NCBI RefSeq assembly: GCF_025716945.1
Contig: NZ_JAOVZT010000002.1
Location: forward strand, 110,171-174,170
Reading direction: 5' to 3'
Source: Geodermatophilus sp. YIM 151500
Lineage (GTDB): Bacteria > Actinomycetota > Actinomycetes > Mycobacteriales > Geodermatophilaceae
Length of the DNA stretch: 64,000 nucleotides
Shown: positions 1 to 9,941 of the stretch, in pieces
Layout: each line of letters starts with the position of its first letter
How positions within the stretch are numbered: position 1 is the stretch's first letter
Translations under genes and position numbers: made by a program
Notes under the pieces: generated by a model
Seen by the model: the letters and a program-made list of their open reading frames with translations, nothing else
Databases searched by the model: none
Told to the model about the DNA's origin: nothing

Positions 1-132
1 GCGGCTCCGTGCGACTCGGGGGACGGCACGTGGTCGCGGTGTCGTGAGGAGTGGGGGCCCGGAGGGTCTCCGCGATCGAGCGACGGAGCGGCTCCGTGCG
101 ACTCGGGGGACGGCACGTGGTCGCGGTGTCGT
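1..132. repeat. Direct repeat pair, 45 bp, 87 bp apart
   Basis: Bases 1-45 and 88-132 are identical, so an 87-bp unit is present in about one and a half copies beyond the 3' end of the carboxylase gene. Each copy begins with an imperfect palindrome built on CGGAGC-G-GCTCCG. The first copy is cut by the window edge, so more units may lie to the left. No gene is supported in 1-148. The 12-mer CGCACGGAGCCG (its reverse complement is in each copy) also occurs twice in the purK tail. Confidence 0.8.
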
Positions 133-148
133 CCGGAGGACGACGATG

Positions 149-1777
<1,629 letters not shown>

Positions 1778-1784
1778 GGGTGCG

Positions 1785-1791
1785 TAGCGTA
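1785..1791. promoter_or_regulatory. Overlapping divergent -10 boxes for accD and birA
   Basis: TAGCGT (1785-1790, plus) ends 6 bp before the birA GTG at 1797, and TACGCT on the minus strand (1791-1786) would start accD mRNA two bases before its GTG at 1777. The two hexamers share five positions, so polymerase cannot use both at once. Both transcripts would be essentially leaderless. Confidence 0.6.
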
Positions 1792-1796
1792 GGGGA

Positions 1797-2639
1797 GTGG
1801 CCGATCCGTCCTCCCCGCAGCGTGCAGACGGCGACCGGCCGCCGCTGGACGCCGCCGCGCTCACCGCGCGGCTGGTGCGCCCGGACGGGCTGTGGCGCGC
1901 GGTCGACGTCGTCGAGCAAGTGGGGTCGACCAACGCCGTCCTGCTGGCCCGGGCCGCCGACGAGGACGCCCCGGAGGGCCTGGTGCTCGTCGCCGAGCAC
2001 CAGCAGGCCGGTCGCGGCCGGCTCGACCGCGCCTGGGTCTCCCCGCCGCGCGCCGGGCTGACGGTGTCGGTGCTGCTGCGGCCCGACGTGCCCGCGGCCC
2101 GCCGCGGCTGGCTGCCGCTGCTGTGCGGGGTGGCGCTGGCCGAGGCGGTGGCCACGGTCGCCGGCGTCCGGACGTCGCTCAAGTGGCCCAACGACCTGCT
2201 CGCGCCCGACGGCGCCAAGCTGGCCGGCATCCTCGCCGAGGCCGCCGGGCCGGCCGTCGTCGTCGGGACCGGGCTCAACGTCTCGACCCGGCCCGAGGAG
2301 CTGCCGGACGGCGGCGCGTCGCTGGCCACGGTGCGCGGCGCGGCGCCGGACCGCGCGGCCGTGCTGGCCGGCTTCCTCGGGGAGCTCGAGCGCCGCTACC
2401 GCGCCTGGACCGCCGGGCTGGGCGACCCGGTGTCGACCGGCCTGGCCCGCGACTACGTGGCCTGGTGCTCGACGGTGGGGCAGCGGGTGGCCGTCACCAT
2501 GCCGGACGGCTCGTTGCTGGAGGGCGTCGCCGAGGCCGTCGACTGGGACGGCCGGCTCGTCGTCCGGACGGACGCCGGCCCGGTGGAGCTGGCCTCCGGC
2601 GACGTGCGACACGTGCGGCCGAGGGCCGCGGAAGGGTGA
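1797..2639 (+). CDS. birA: Biotin--[acetyl-CoA-carboxylase] ligase
   Basis: A 280-residue group I biotin protein ligase without an N-terminal DNA-binding domain. It activates biotin to biotinyl-AMP and attaches it to the lysine of biotin carboxyl carrier domains, here presumably the alpha partner of the neighbouring AccD. Seen: GSTN near residue 44, the biotin/ATP loop [10 protein letters not shown] near 73, the catalytic KWPNDLL near 129, KLAGIL, and GTGLNV in the central domain, then a small C-terminal SH3-like domain. The GTG start follows a -10 box at leaderless distance. Confidence 0.95.
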   Translation: MADPSSPQRADGDRPPLDAAALTARLVRPDGLWRAVDVVEQVGSTNAVLLARAADEDAPEGLVLVAEHQQAGRGRLDRAWVSPPRAGLTVSVLLRPDVPAARRGWLPLLCGVALAEAVATVAGVRTSLKWPNDLLAPDGAKLAGILAEAAGPAVVVGTGLNVSTRPEELPDGGASLATVRGAAPDRAAVLAGFLGELERRYRAWTAGLGDPVSTGLARDYVAWCSTVGQRVAVTMPDGSLLEGVAEAVDWDGRLVVRTDAGPVELASGDVRHVRPRAAEG

Positions 2640-2658
2640 CGACCCGCGGACGGTCGGT

Positions 2659-2664
2659 CATCCT
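2659..2664 (+). promoter_or_regulatory. -10 box (CATCCT), leaderless start
   Basis: CATCCT ends six bases before the GTG at 2671, which would place the transcription start on the start codon. No Shine-Dalgarno sequence is present. Confidence 0.5.
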
Positions 2665-2670
2665 TGGTGC

Positions 2671-3321
2671 GTGCCCTACCCGGACCGGTTGCTGGGGGAC
2701 GACGAGGAGGTCGTCGCCCACCTGCACCCGCACGCCCTGACGCTGTTCTGGCCGCTGGTGCTGTTCCTGCTGCTGGTCGGGGCGGCGTCCTTCGGCGCGG
2801 CGCTGGTGCCGTCGGGCGCGCAGCAGGGGTCCTGGCGGCTGGTCGTCGTGGCGTCGGCGCTGCTCCTGGCGCTGGTGCTCGTCGTCGTCCCGCTGCTGCG
2901 CTGGCGGACGACGCACTACGTGCTCACCACGCACCGGCTGCTGCTGCGGACCGGCGTGCTCGCCCGGCACGGCCGGGACATCGCGCTGTCCCGGATCACC
3001 GAGGTGACCTACCGCCAGACGCTGTGGGACCGCCTCATCCGGTCGGGCACCGTCACCGTCGAGACCCTCGGTGAGCACGCGCCGACCGTGCTCACCTCCG
3101 TGCCCGACAGCGAGGGCGTGCAGACGCTGCTCAACCAGCTCGTCGAGCTCGACGAGCACCGGCGGGCCTACGACACCGCCGGACCCCGGCCCGGTGCGGC
3201 CTGGACGACGGGGTCGGCCGGGTGGGGCGCGTGGGAGGAGCCGGGCACCGGTCCGCTGGGCGGCTGGGGCGCCGGCCACGGGCCGGACGTGCACCGGACC
3301 ACCGGGCCGGTCCGCTACTGA
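2671..3321 (+). CDS. PH-domain membrane protein (bPH2/YdbT-like)
   Basis: A 216-residue protein with two membrane segments (about residues 25-45 and 58-76), followed by a bacterial pleckstrin-homology-like domain: RWRTTHYVLTTHRLLLRTG, then RDIALSRITEVTYRQTLWDR. The C-terminal 50 residues are Gly/Trp/Pro-rich and probably disordered. Function is unknown; bPH2 proteins are commonly linked to membrane stress. By memory it corresponds to Rv3278c, which likewise lies between birA and a GtrA-like gene in M. tuberculosis. It follows birA by 31 bp but appears to have its own leaderless promoter. Confidence 0.85.
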   Translation: MPYPDRLLGDDEEVVAHLHPHALTLFWPLVLFLLLVGAASFGAALVPSGAQQGSWRLVVVASALLLALVLVVVPLLRWRTTHYVLTTHRLLLRTGVLARHGRDIALSRITEVTYRQTLWDRLIRSGTVTVETLGEHAPTVLTSVPDSEGVQTLLNQLVELDEHRRAYDTAGPRPGAAWTTGSAGWGAWEEPGTGPLGGWGAGHGPDVHRTTGPVRY

Positions 3322-3384
3322 CCCGCCGCCGTCCCGGGCGGGACCGTTCCGGCGAGCCTGGCCGGTTCTGTCGGTGGCCCCGCC

Positions 3385-3390
3385 TACCTT
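3385..3390 (+). promoter_or_regulatory. -10 box (TACCTT), leaderless start
   Basis: TACCTT ends seven bases before the sbcD ATG at 3398. The predicted leader is 0-1 nt. It supports the ATG over upstream in-frame codons, which would run into the preceding gene. Confidence 0.55.
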
Positions 3391-3397
3391 CCGCCGC

Positions 3398-4561
3398 ATG
3401 CGGCTGCTGCACACCTCGGACTGGCACATCGGCCGGTCGTTGCACGGCGCCGACCTGCTCGCCGAGCAGGAGGCCGTGCTCAGCGGGCTGGCCGAGGTCG
3501 TCGCCACCGAGGGCGTCGACGCGGTGCTCGTGGCCGGCGACGTCTACGACCGCGCCGTCCCGTCGGCCGACGCCACGGCGGTGCTCGACCGGGTGCTGAC
3601 CCGGCTCCGGGCCGCCGGGGCGCAGGTCGTGCTCACCCCGGGCAACCACGACTCCGCCCGCCGGCTCGGCTTCGCGTCCGGTCTGCTGGCGGCGTCGGGC
3701 GTGCACGTCCGCGCGTCGACCGCCCGCCTCGACGAGCCGGTGCTGCTGACCGACGCGCACGGGGACGTGGCCGTCTACGGCATCCCCTACCTGGAGCCCG
3801 AGGTGGCCCGGCACGAGCTCGGCCCGGGCGGACGGGGGAGCGGCGAGGCGCGCACCCACGAGGCGGTCCTGACCGCCGCGATGGACCGGGTGCGCGCCGA
3901 CCTGTTCCTCCGGCCCGGTGCCCGCTCCGTGGTGCTCGCGCACGCGTTCGTCGGCGGCGGTGTGCCCAGCGACAGCGAGCGCGAGATCTGCGTCGGCGGC
4001 GTCGACCTGGTGCCCGCCGCGGTGTTCGACGGGGTCGACTACGTGGCCCTGGGCCACCTGCACCGCCCGCAGACGCTGGCGCCGCGACTGCGCTACAGCG
4101 GCTCGCCGATGCCCTACTCCTTCGGCGAGGCGGGGCAGGCCAAGCAGGCCTGGCTGGTCGACCTCGATGCCGCGGGTGCCGTGGAGGTCCGCCCGGTGCC
4201 GCTGCCGGTGCCGCGACCGCTGGCCGTGCTCACCGGCACCCTCGCCGAGCTGCTCGACGACCCGCAGCACGCCGCCGTGGAGCACTTCTTCGTCTCCGTC
4301 CGGTTGACCGACGCGGTGCGACCGCCGGATCCGATGCGCCGGCTGCGCACCCGCTTCCGGCACTGCGTGCACCTCGAGTGGGCCGGCGCCGCGCAGCCGG
4401 GAGCCGGGCGCAGCTACCAGGAGCGGCTCCACGGCCGCACCGATCTCGAGGTGGTCGACGAGTTCGTCCGGCACGTGCGCGGCGTCGCGGCCACCGCGGC
4501 CGAGCGGGAGCTGCTCGCCCGGGCGCTGGCCGCCGACGCGCGCGCCGAGGCCGCCCGGTGA
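3398..4561 (+). CDS. sbcD: Exonuclease SbcD (Mre11-like nuclease subunit)
   Basis: A 387-residue calcineurin-like metallophosphoesterase. With SbcC it forms the nuclease that trims DNA hairpins and protein-blocked ends. Metal-binding motifs in order: HTSDWHIG (residue 5), VLVAGDVYDR, LTPGNHDS, VLAHAFV and ALGHLHRPQ, then SGSPMPYSFGE. Length is usual for the family. The TGA overlaps the sbcC start in GTGA, giving translational coupling and supporting complex formation. The ATG was chosen because MRLLHTSDWH is the family start and a -10 box sits at leaderless distance. Confidence 0.96.
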   Translation: MRLLHTSDWHIGRSLHGADLLAEQEAVLSGLAEVVATEGVDAVLVAGDVYDRAVPSADATAVLDRVLTRLRAAGAQVVLTPGNHDSARRLGFASGLLAASGVHVRASTARLDEPVLLTDAHGDVAVYGIPYLEPEVARHELGPGGRGSGEARTHEAVLTAAMDRVRADLFLRPGARSVVLAHAFVGGGVPSDSEREICVGGVDLVPAAVFDGVDYVALGHLHRPQTLAPRLRYSGSPMPYSFGEAGQAKQAWLVDLDAAGAVEVRPVPLPVPRPLAVLTGTLAELLDDPQHAAVEHFFVSVRLTDAVRPPDPMRRLRTRFRHCVHLEWAGAAQPGAGRSYQERLHGRTDLEVVDEFVRHVRGVAATAAERELLARALAADARAEAAR

Positions 4562-7518
4562 GGCTGCACGCGCTGGGCCTGACCGCCTTCGGGCCCTTCG
4601 CCGGCACGCAGTCCGTCGACCTCGACGACGTCGGCCGCGACGGGCTGTTCCTGCTGTGGGGGCCGACCGGCGCGGGCAAGACGACGCTGCTCGACGCCGT
4701 CGTCTTCGCCCTCTACGGCACCGTCCCCGGAGCCCGCGGCGAGGCCAAGCGACTGCGCAGCGACCACGCCGACCCGGACGTGCGCACCGAGGTCACCCTC
4801 GAGCTCACCCTGGCCGGGCAGCGGCTGCGGGTCGCGCGCCGGCCCGAGCAGAACCGGCCGAAGAAGCGCGGCTCCGGGACGACCGTCGAGCAGGCCCGGC
4901 TGCTCGTCCAGCGGGCCGTCGACGGCGGCTGGGAGGCGGTCAGCACCCGCATCGACGAGGGCGCCGAGTACCTGCGCACCCGGCTCGGACTCGACGTCCA
5001 CCAGTTCTGCCAGGTGGTGCTGCTGCCGCAGGGCGACTTCGCCCGGTTCCTGCGGGCCGAACCCGAACACCGTGCCGAGCTGCTGCGCACGCTGTTCGAC
5101 GTCGGCCGCTTCGCCCGGGCCGAGGAGTGGCTGGCCGCCGAGCGCCGGCTCGCCGACGAGGCCGTGCGCGCCGACCGGTTGCGGGTGAGCACCCTGCTGG
5201 CCCGGGTGGCGCAGATCGCCGACGTCGACGTGCCCGAGCACCTGGCGCCCGAGCTGGTCGGCGCCGCTGCCGGCGCCCCGGTCGACGCCTGGGTGTCGGC
5301 CGTGCGCGCCCGGGCGGCCGCCGACCTCGCCGGGGCGTCCGCCGCGTCCACCGGCGCGGCCGCGGAGGCCGCGCGGGCCGACGCGGCGCTCGCGGCCGCG
5401 CGGACGCTGGCCGACCGGCACGCCCGGCGGCGGCGCGCCGAGGCGGAGCGCGCCCGGCTGGTCGCCGCCGAGGCCGGGCTGGAGCCGCTGCGCGCCCGCC
5501 GCGACGCCGGACGGCGGGCGGAAGCGCTGCGCGACGTGCTCGACGCCGACCGCCGCGCGGCGACCGCCGCCGGCGCCGCGGCCGACCAGCTGGGAGCCGC
5601 GTCGGCCGCCTGGGCCGAGGTCGGCGAGGGCCGGGAGGCCGACGAGCTGCTCGCCAGGCAGCTGCGCGACGACGCGGCCGCGGCGCGCGCCCTGCTGCCC
5701 GAGGCCGGCCGCGCCGACGCGCTGCGCCGGTCCGTGGCGGAGCTGACCGCCGACATCGACGCGCTCGGCGCGCGGTGCGCCGAGGGGGCCCGCGCCGCCG
5801 AGGTCTGGCCCGGGCGGCTCACCGCGCAGCAGCAGCGGGTCGACGCGGCCGCGGCGGCCGCGGCCCGCCGTCCCGACCTGGCCGCGGCCGTGGCGGTGGC
5901 GGAGGCCGCGCTGCTCGACGGCCGGCGGGCCGGGTCCACCGCGGCCGCGCTGCGCGACGCCGACTCGGCCGCCGCCGTCGCGCGGGGGGCGTGGCTCGGA
6001 GCCCGCGAACGGCTGGTCGAGCTCCGGGCCCGCCGCCTCGACGGCATGGCCGCCGAGCTGGCCGCCGGGCTGGTCGAGGGAGTCGACTGCCCCGTGTGCG
6101 GGTCGGCCGAGCACCCGCGGCCCGCGGTGCCCACCGGCCCCGCGGTCTCGGCCGACGACGAGGAACGGGCCCGGGCCGACGTCGAGGCCGCCGAGCAGTC
6201 GGCGGCGGCCACCCGGACGGCCGCCGAGGGGACGGCCCGCGAGCTCGCGGCGCTGCGGGCGCGGTCCGGGGGCCGGCCGGTTCCCGAGCTGGCCGCCGAC
6301 GCGGAGGCGGCCCGCGCGGCGCTGGCCGAGGTGTCGGGTCGGGCGGAGGAGCTCGGTGCGGCGCGCGCCCGGCTCGCCGACCTGACCGCGGAGCGCGACC
6401 GGGTGACCGCCCGGCTGTCCGACGACCGCGACCGGCTGACCGCCCGGACCGCCGAGCGTGACGCGCAGCGCGCCGCGCTCGCCGAGCTCACGGCGCGGCT
6501 GGCCGGCGTGGTCGGGGGCGACCGCGACCTCGACAGCCGGGCGCGCCGGCTGACCGCCGCCGCCGAGCGGTGCGAGGCGCTGCTGCAGGCCCGCACCGCC
6601 GAGCTCCGCGCCCGCGCGGAGGCCGAGGTCGCCCGCCGGGCCGCGGAGGAGCGCGCTGCCGGTGCGGGCTTCGCCGGCGCGCCGGACGCGACCGCCGCCC
6701 TGCTCGACCCGGACGACCTGACCGGGCTCGACCGCCGGATCTCCGAGCACGAGCGGGCGCGGGCCGCGGTCGAGGCGGTGCTGGCCGATCCGGAGCTGGC
6801 CGACCTCGACCCCGCGCCCGCGCTGGACGCGCTCGCCGCCCGCTGCGCCGAGCTCACCGCCCGCCGCGAGGATGCGGTGGCCGCCCAGGACCGCGCCCAC
6901 CGCTGCGCCGGTGCCCTCGACCGGCTGGCCGGCGAGGTCGTGGCCGCCGAGGTGGAGCTGCACGAGCGCCGCGCGTGGGCCGACCGGGTCGGCGCGCTCG
7001 CCGACCTGGTCACCGGGCGGGGCGCGAACACCGCGCGGATGCGCCTGCAGTCGTTCGTCCTCGCCGCTCGCCTGGAGCAGGTCGCCGCCGTGGCCAGCCG
7101 CCGCCTGCACGAGATGTCGGGCAGCCGGTACACGTTCCGGCACAGCGATGCGCAGGGCCGGCACGGCGCTCGCGGCGGGCTCGGCCTCGACGTCGTCGAC
7201 GAGTACACCGGCACCGTGCGGCCGACCAAGACGCTGTCGGGGGGCGAGAGCTTCATGGCCTCGCTGGCGCTGGCGCTCGGCCTGGCCGACGTGGTCACCG
7301 CCGAGAGCGGCGGGGTGCAGATGGACACCCTGTTCGTCGACGAGGGCTTCGGCACGCTCGACGCGCAGGCCCTCGACTCGGTGATGGGCGTGCTCGACGA
7401 GCTGCGCCGGGGCGGCCGCACCGTGGGCCTGATCAGCCACCTCGAGGAGCTGCGCACCCGCATCCCGACGCGCCTGGAGGTGCTCGCCGGCCGCAACGGC
7501 TCCCGTCTCGCGATCTGA
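4558..7518 (+). CDS. sbcC: Exonuclease SbcC (Rad50-like SMC ATPase)
   Basis: A 986-residue SMC-family ATPase, partner of SbcD. Walker A is GPTGAGKTTLLD (about residues 35-46), the Q-loop region has LLPQGDFARFL, and the long Ala/Arg/Glu-rich middle is a coiled coil interrupted by a CPVC zinc hook at residues 511-514. The signature LSGGESF is near 890 and Walker B/D-loop FVDEGFGTLD near 926. The GTG start overlaps the sbcD stop. The coiled coil is extremely Ala/Arg-rich, which creates long spurious open frames on the other strand. Confidence 0.96.
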   Translation: MRLHALGLTAFGPFAGTQSVDLDDVGRDGLFLLWGPTGAGKTTLLDAVVFALYGTVPGARGEAKRLRSDHADPDVRTEVTLELTLAGQRLRVARRPEQNRPKKRGSGTTVEQARLLVQRAVDGGWEAVSTRIDEGAEYLRTRLGLDVHQFCQVVLLPQGDFARFLRAEPEHRAELLRTLFDVGRFARAEEWLAAERRLADEAVRADRLRVSTLLARVAQIADVDVPEHLAPELVGAAAGAPVDAWVSAVRARAAADLAGASAASTGAAAEAARADAALAAARTLADRHARRRRAEAERARLVAAEAGLEPLRARRDAGRRAEALRDVLDADRRAATAAGAAADQLGAASAAWAEVGEGREADELLARQLRDDAAAARALLPEAGRADALRRSVAELTADIDALGARCAEGARAAEVWPGRLTAQQQRVDAAAAAAARRPDLAAAVAVAEAALLDGRRAGSTAAALRDADSAAAVARGAWLGARERLVELRARRLDGMAAELAAGLVEGVDCPVCGSAEHPRPAVPTGPAVSADDEERARADVEAAEQSAAATRTAAEGTARELAALRARSGGRPVPELAADAEAARAALAEVSGRAEELGAARARLADLTAERDRVTARLSDDRDRLTARTAERDAQRAALAELTARLAGVVGGDRDLDSRARRLTAAAERCEALLQARTAELRARAEAEVARRAAEERAAGAGFAGAPDATAALLDPDDLTGLDRRISEHERARAAVEAVLADPELADLDPAPALDALAARCAELTARREDAVAAQDRAHRCAGALDRLAGEVVAAEVELHERRAWADRVGALADLVTGRGANTARMRLQSFVLAARLEQVAAVASRRLHEMSGSRYTFRHSDAQGRHGARGGLGLDVVDEYTGTVRPTKTLSGGESFMASLALALGLADVVTAESGGVQMDTLFVDEGFGTLDAQALDSVMGVLDELRRGGRTVGLISHLEELRTRIPTRLEVLAGRNGSRLAI

Positions 7519-7541
7519 GCGCGGGCAGCGGGGCCGCAGAG

Positions 7542-8027
7542 TCAGCCGAGCGGTGCGGCGGCCGGCCGGCCGTCCCCCGCCGGCTGCGCGCGGGCGGGGA
7601 ACACCCACCGGCGGTAGGAGAGGAAGCGGACGACCGTCCCGGCGACGATCGAGCCGACGTTGGCCGCCTGCAGCACCAGGGCGCTCTCCTGCATCAGCAC
7701 GTGCCGGACGAAGCCGATGACGGCCAGCCCCAGCAGCAGCGTCACCCCGTTCACGAGGGCGAAGGTCACGTACTCGCGACCCACGCCCGGCCGTTCCCGG
7801 TGCGAGAACGACCAGTAGCGGTGCCCGAGGTAGGCGGCGGTCATCGACACGAGGGTGGCGACCAGCTTGGCGACGACCGCCTCGACGCCCGCCACGTACA
7901 GCAGCTGGAACAGCCCCACGTCGACGACGAAGGCGGCCGACCCCACGACGCCGAACGCGCCCATCTCGCGCGCCAGCAGCCGGTGGGCCGCCGTCAGCCG
8001 CGAGCGGAATCCTGTGGACGGCGGCAC
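7542..8027 (-). CDS. GtrA-family membrane protein
   Basis: A 161-residue protein with four predicted membrane helices and GtrA-family features (FGVVGSAAFVVDVGLFQLLY near residue 25, KLVATLVSMTAAYLGHRYWSF, and a C-terminal FLSYRRWVFPA). GtrA proteins take part in moving polyprenyl-phosphate-linked sugars across the membrane or in organising arabinogalactan enzymes. It converges on sbcC, 23 bp away. By memory it matches Rv3277, which also sits beside purK. The GTG start lies exactly six bases after a TACAGT box. Confidence 0.88.
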   Translation of the reverse strand: MPPSTGFRSRLTAAHRLLAREMGAFGVVGSAAFVVDVGLFQLLYVAGVEAVVAKLVATLVSMTAAYLGHRYWSFSHRERPGVGREYVTFALVNGVTLLLGLAVIGFVRHVLMQESALVLQAANVGSIVAGTVVRFLSYRRWVFPARAQPAGDGRPAAAPLG

Positions 8028-8033
8028 GGGCCG

Positions 8034-8039
8034 ACTGTA
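8034..8039 (-). promoter_or_regulatory. -10 box (TACAGT) for the GtrA-like gene
   Basis: On the minus strand TACAGT ends six bases before the GTG at 8027, giving a predicted leaderless message. Confidence 0.6.
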
Positions 8040-8100
8040 CGAGCCGCAGCCCCTCCCATGGGCCGTCCGGCTCGGGCGGGTGGGCGAGGACGGCGTTGAC

Positions 8101-8106
8101 TACGCT
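8101..8106 (+). promoter_or_regulatory. -10 box (TACGCT) for purK
   Basis: TACGCT lies nine bases before the purK ATG at 8116, giving a leader of about three bases. TTGAC at 8096-8100 abuts the hexamer and so cannot act as its -35 box. Confidence 0.55.
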
Positions 8107-8115
8107 GCTCCCGCG

Positions 8116-9393
8116 ATGGCCACCACCCTCGACCGGCGCACCGGCCTGCCCGTCGTCGCCATGGTCGGCGGCGGCCAGCTCGCCCGGATGACCCACCAGG
8201 CAGCGATCGCCCTCGGCCTGTCGCTGCGGGTGCTCTCCGCCGGCCCCGACGAGTCCGCCGCGCTCGTCGCCGCCGACGTCCAGCTCGGCGACCACCGCGA
8301 CCTCGACGCGCTCCGCCGCGCCGCGGCGGGCGCCACCGTGCTCACCTTCGACCACGAGCACGTGCCGACCGAGCACCTGCGCGCGCTCGAGGGCGACGGC
8401 CACCGCGTCGCCCCCGGCCCGGCCGCGCTCGTGCACGCCCAGGACAAGCTGGTCCTCCGCCGCGCGCTGCACGAGGCCGGTGAGCCGCAGCCGGCGTGGG
8501 CGGAGGCGACCGCGGTCGCCGACGTCGAGGCCTTCGCGGCCGGCCGCGGCTGGCCGGTGGTGCTGAAGACCCCGCGCGGGGGCTACGACGGCAAGGGCGT
8601 CTTCGTCGTGCACGCCGCCGACGAGGCCGCCGACCTGCTCGCCGCGCACGGCCGGCTGCTGGTCGAGGAGCGGGTGGCGATGGTCCGCGAGCTGGCCGTG
8701 CAGGTGGCCCGCTCGCCGTTCGGGCAGGTCGCGGTCTGGCCGGTCGTCGAGACCGTCCAGCGCGGCGGCGTCTGCCACGAGGTGCTCGCCCCCGCCCCGG
8801 GACTGGACGACGAGCGCGCCTCGGCGGCGCAGCGGCTCGCCGTCCGCCTCGCCGACCGGCTGGGCGTCGTCGGCCTGCTCGCCGTGGAGCTCTTCGAGAC
8901 CGCGGACGGCGTGCTGGTCAACGAGCTGGCCATGCGGCCGCACAACTCCGGCCACTGGACCATGGAGGGCGCCCGCACCGGCCAGTTCGAGCAGCACCTG
9001 CGCGCCGTCCTCGACTACCCGCTGGGGTCGACGGCGATGACCGCGCCGGTCGTGGTCATGGCCAACGTGCTGGGCGGCGCCGCCGCCGCCGCCGACTGGG
9101 CCGGCCCCGGGCTCGACGAGCGGGTGCACCACCTCATGGCGCACTGGCCCGACGTCAAGCTGCACTGGTACGGCAAGGGCCAGCGGCCCGGCCGCAAGCT
9201 CGGCCACGTGACCGCGCTGGGCGACGACCTCGCCGAGGTCCGCGCCCGGGCCGTCGCGGCGGCGCGGTACCTGGCCGACGGCGTCGTCGACCCCGTCTTC
9301 GCGTTCGGGGACGACGCCGTCGGGCATGCGCACGGAGCCGTCGAGCGCGGAGCCAGCGCGTACGCGCACGGAGCCGTCGCGCACGAGCACTGA
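8116..9393 (+). CDS. purK: N5-carboxyaminoimidazole ribonucleotide synthase
   Basis: A 425-residue ATP-grasp enzyme that makes N5-CAIR from AIR, ATP and bicarbonate in purine synthesis. N-terminal [13 protein letters not shown]-grasp [16 protein letters not shown] (about residue 155), and the metal-binding end [23 protein letters not shown] are diagnostic. The ATG at 8116 fits the -10 box; the open frame extends far upstream without homology. The last 25 residues are an unusual AHGAVE-type repeat tail encoded by duplicated DNA, beyond the normal family end. purE follows after 20 bp. Confidence 0.96.
   Translation: MATTLDRRTGLPVVAMVGGGQLARMTHQAAIALGLSLRVLSAGPDESAALVAADVQLGDHRDLDALRRAAAGATVLTFDHEHVPTEHLRALEGDGHRVAPGPAALVHAQDKLVLRRALHEAGEPQPAWAEATAVADVEAFAAGRGWPVVLKTPRGGYDGKGVFVVHAADEAADLLAAHGRLLVEERVAMVRELAVQVARSPFGQVAVWPVVETVQRGGVCHEVLAPAPGLDDERASAAQRLAVRLADRLGVVGLLAVELFETADGVLVNELAMRPHNSGHWTMEGARTGQFEQHLRAVLDYPLGSTAMTAPVVVMANVLGGAAAAADWAGPGLDERVHHLMAHWPDVKLHWYGKGQRPGRKLGHVTALGDDLAEVRARAVAAARYLADGVVDPVFAFGDDAVGHAHGAVERGASAYAHGAVAHEH
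9329..9376. repeat. Duplicated 12-mer in the purK 3' end
   Basis: CGCACGGAGCCG occurs at 9329-9340 and 9365-9376, 36 bp apart, and encodes the AHGAVE-like tail of PurK. The same 12-mer in reverse complement occurs in each unit of the repeat at the left window edge, so both may derive from one intergenic repeat family that has entered the coding frame. Confidence 0.6.
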
Positions 9394-9413
9394 CCCGCAG
9401 GGAGGAGCCGCAC

Positions 9414-9926
9414 GTGGAGGAGCCGCAGGACGACCCGGTCGTCGGCATCGTCATGGGCAGCGACTCCGACTGGCCGGTCATGCAGCCGGCCGCCGAGGCG
9501 CTCGAGGAGTTCGACGTCCCCTACGAGGCGCACGTCCTCTCGGCGCACCGGACCCCGCGGCGGATGCTCGACTACGCCGAGGCCGCCGCCGACCGCGGCC
9601 TGAAGGTGATCATCGCCGGTGCCGGGGGAGCGGCCCACCTGCCGGGCATGGTCGCCGCCGCCACGCCGCTGCCGGTGATCGGCGTGCCCCGGCCGCTCGA
9701 CCGGCTCGACGGGCTGGACAGCCTGCTGTCGATCGTGCAGATGCCCGCGGGCGTGCCGGTCGCGACGGTGTCCATCGGCGGCGGCCGCAACGCCGGGCTG
9801 CTCGCCGTCCGCATCCTGGCCGCCGCCGATCCGAAGCTGCGCGAGGCGGTCAGCCGGTTCCAGGCCGATCTGGCCGCGCAGGTCGAGGTCCGCGACGCCC
9901 GCCTGCAGGCGGAGATCGGCGGCTGA
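9414..9926 (+). CDS. purE: N5-carboxyaminoimidazole ribonucleotide mutase
   Basis: A 170-residue PurE class I mutase that converts N5-CAIR to CAIR, the step after PurK. Seen: [13 protein letters not shown] near the N-terminus, [11 protein letters not shown] (catalytic His region), [13 protein letters not shown] and [16 protein letters not shown]. The GTG at 9414 follows a strong AGGGAGGAG (9399-9407), in contrast to the leaderless purK, so it is translated from the purK message. Confidence 0.96.
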   Translation: MEEPQDDPVVGIVMGSDSDWPVMQPAAEALEEFDVPYEAHVLSAHRTPRRMLDYAEAAADRGLKVIIAGAGGAAHLPGMVAAATPLPVIGVPRPLDRLDGLDSLLSIVQMPAGVPVATVSIGGGRNAGLLAVRILAAADPKLREAVSRFQADLAAQVEVRDARLQAEIGG

Positions 9927-9941
9927 GCGGCGAGCGAGGGC

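Noticed and set aside
4414-9390. A minus-strand open frame of about 1650 codons across sbcC and purK, and similar frames over 1000 codons at 11565-15176, 14757-18341 and 19516-23958.
   Set aside because: They are antisense or out-of-frame to clearly conserved genes, consist of Arg/Gly/Ala/Pro-rich text without motifs, and arise because stop codons are rare at this GC content.
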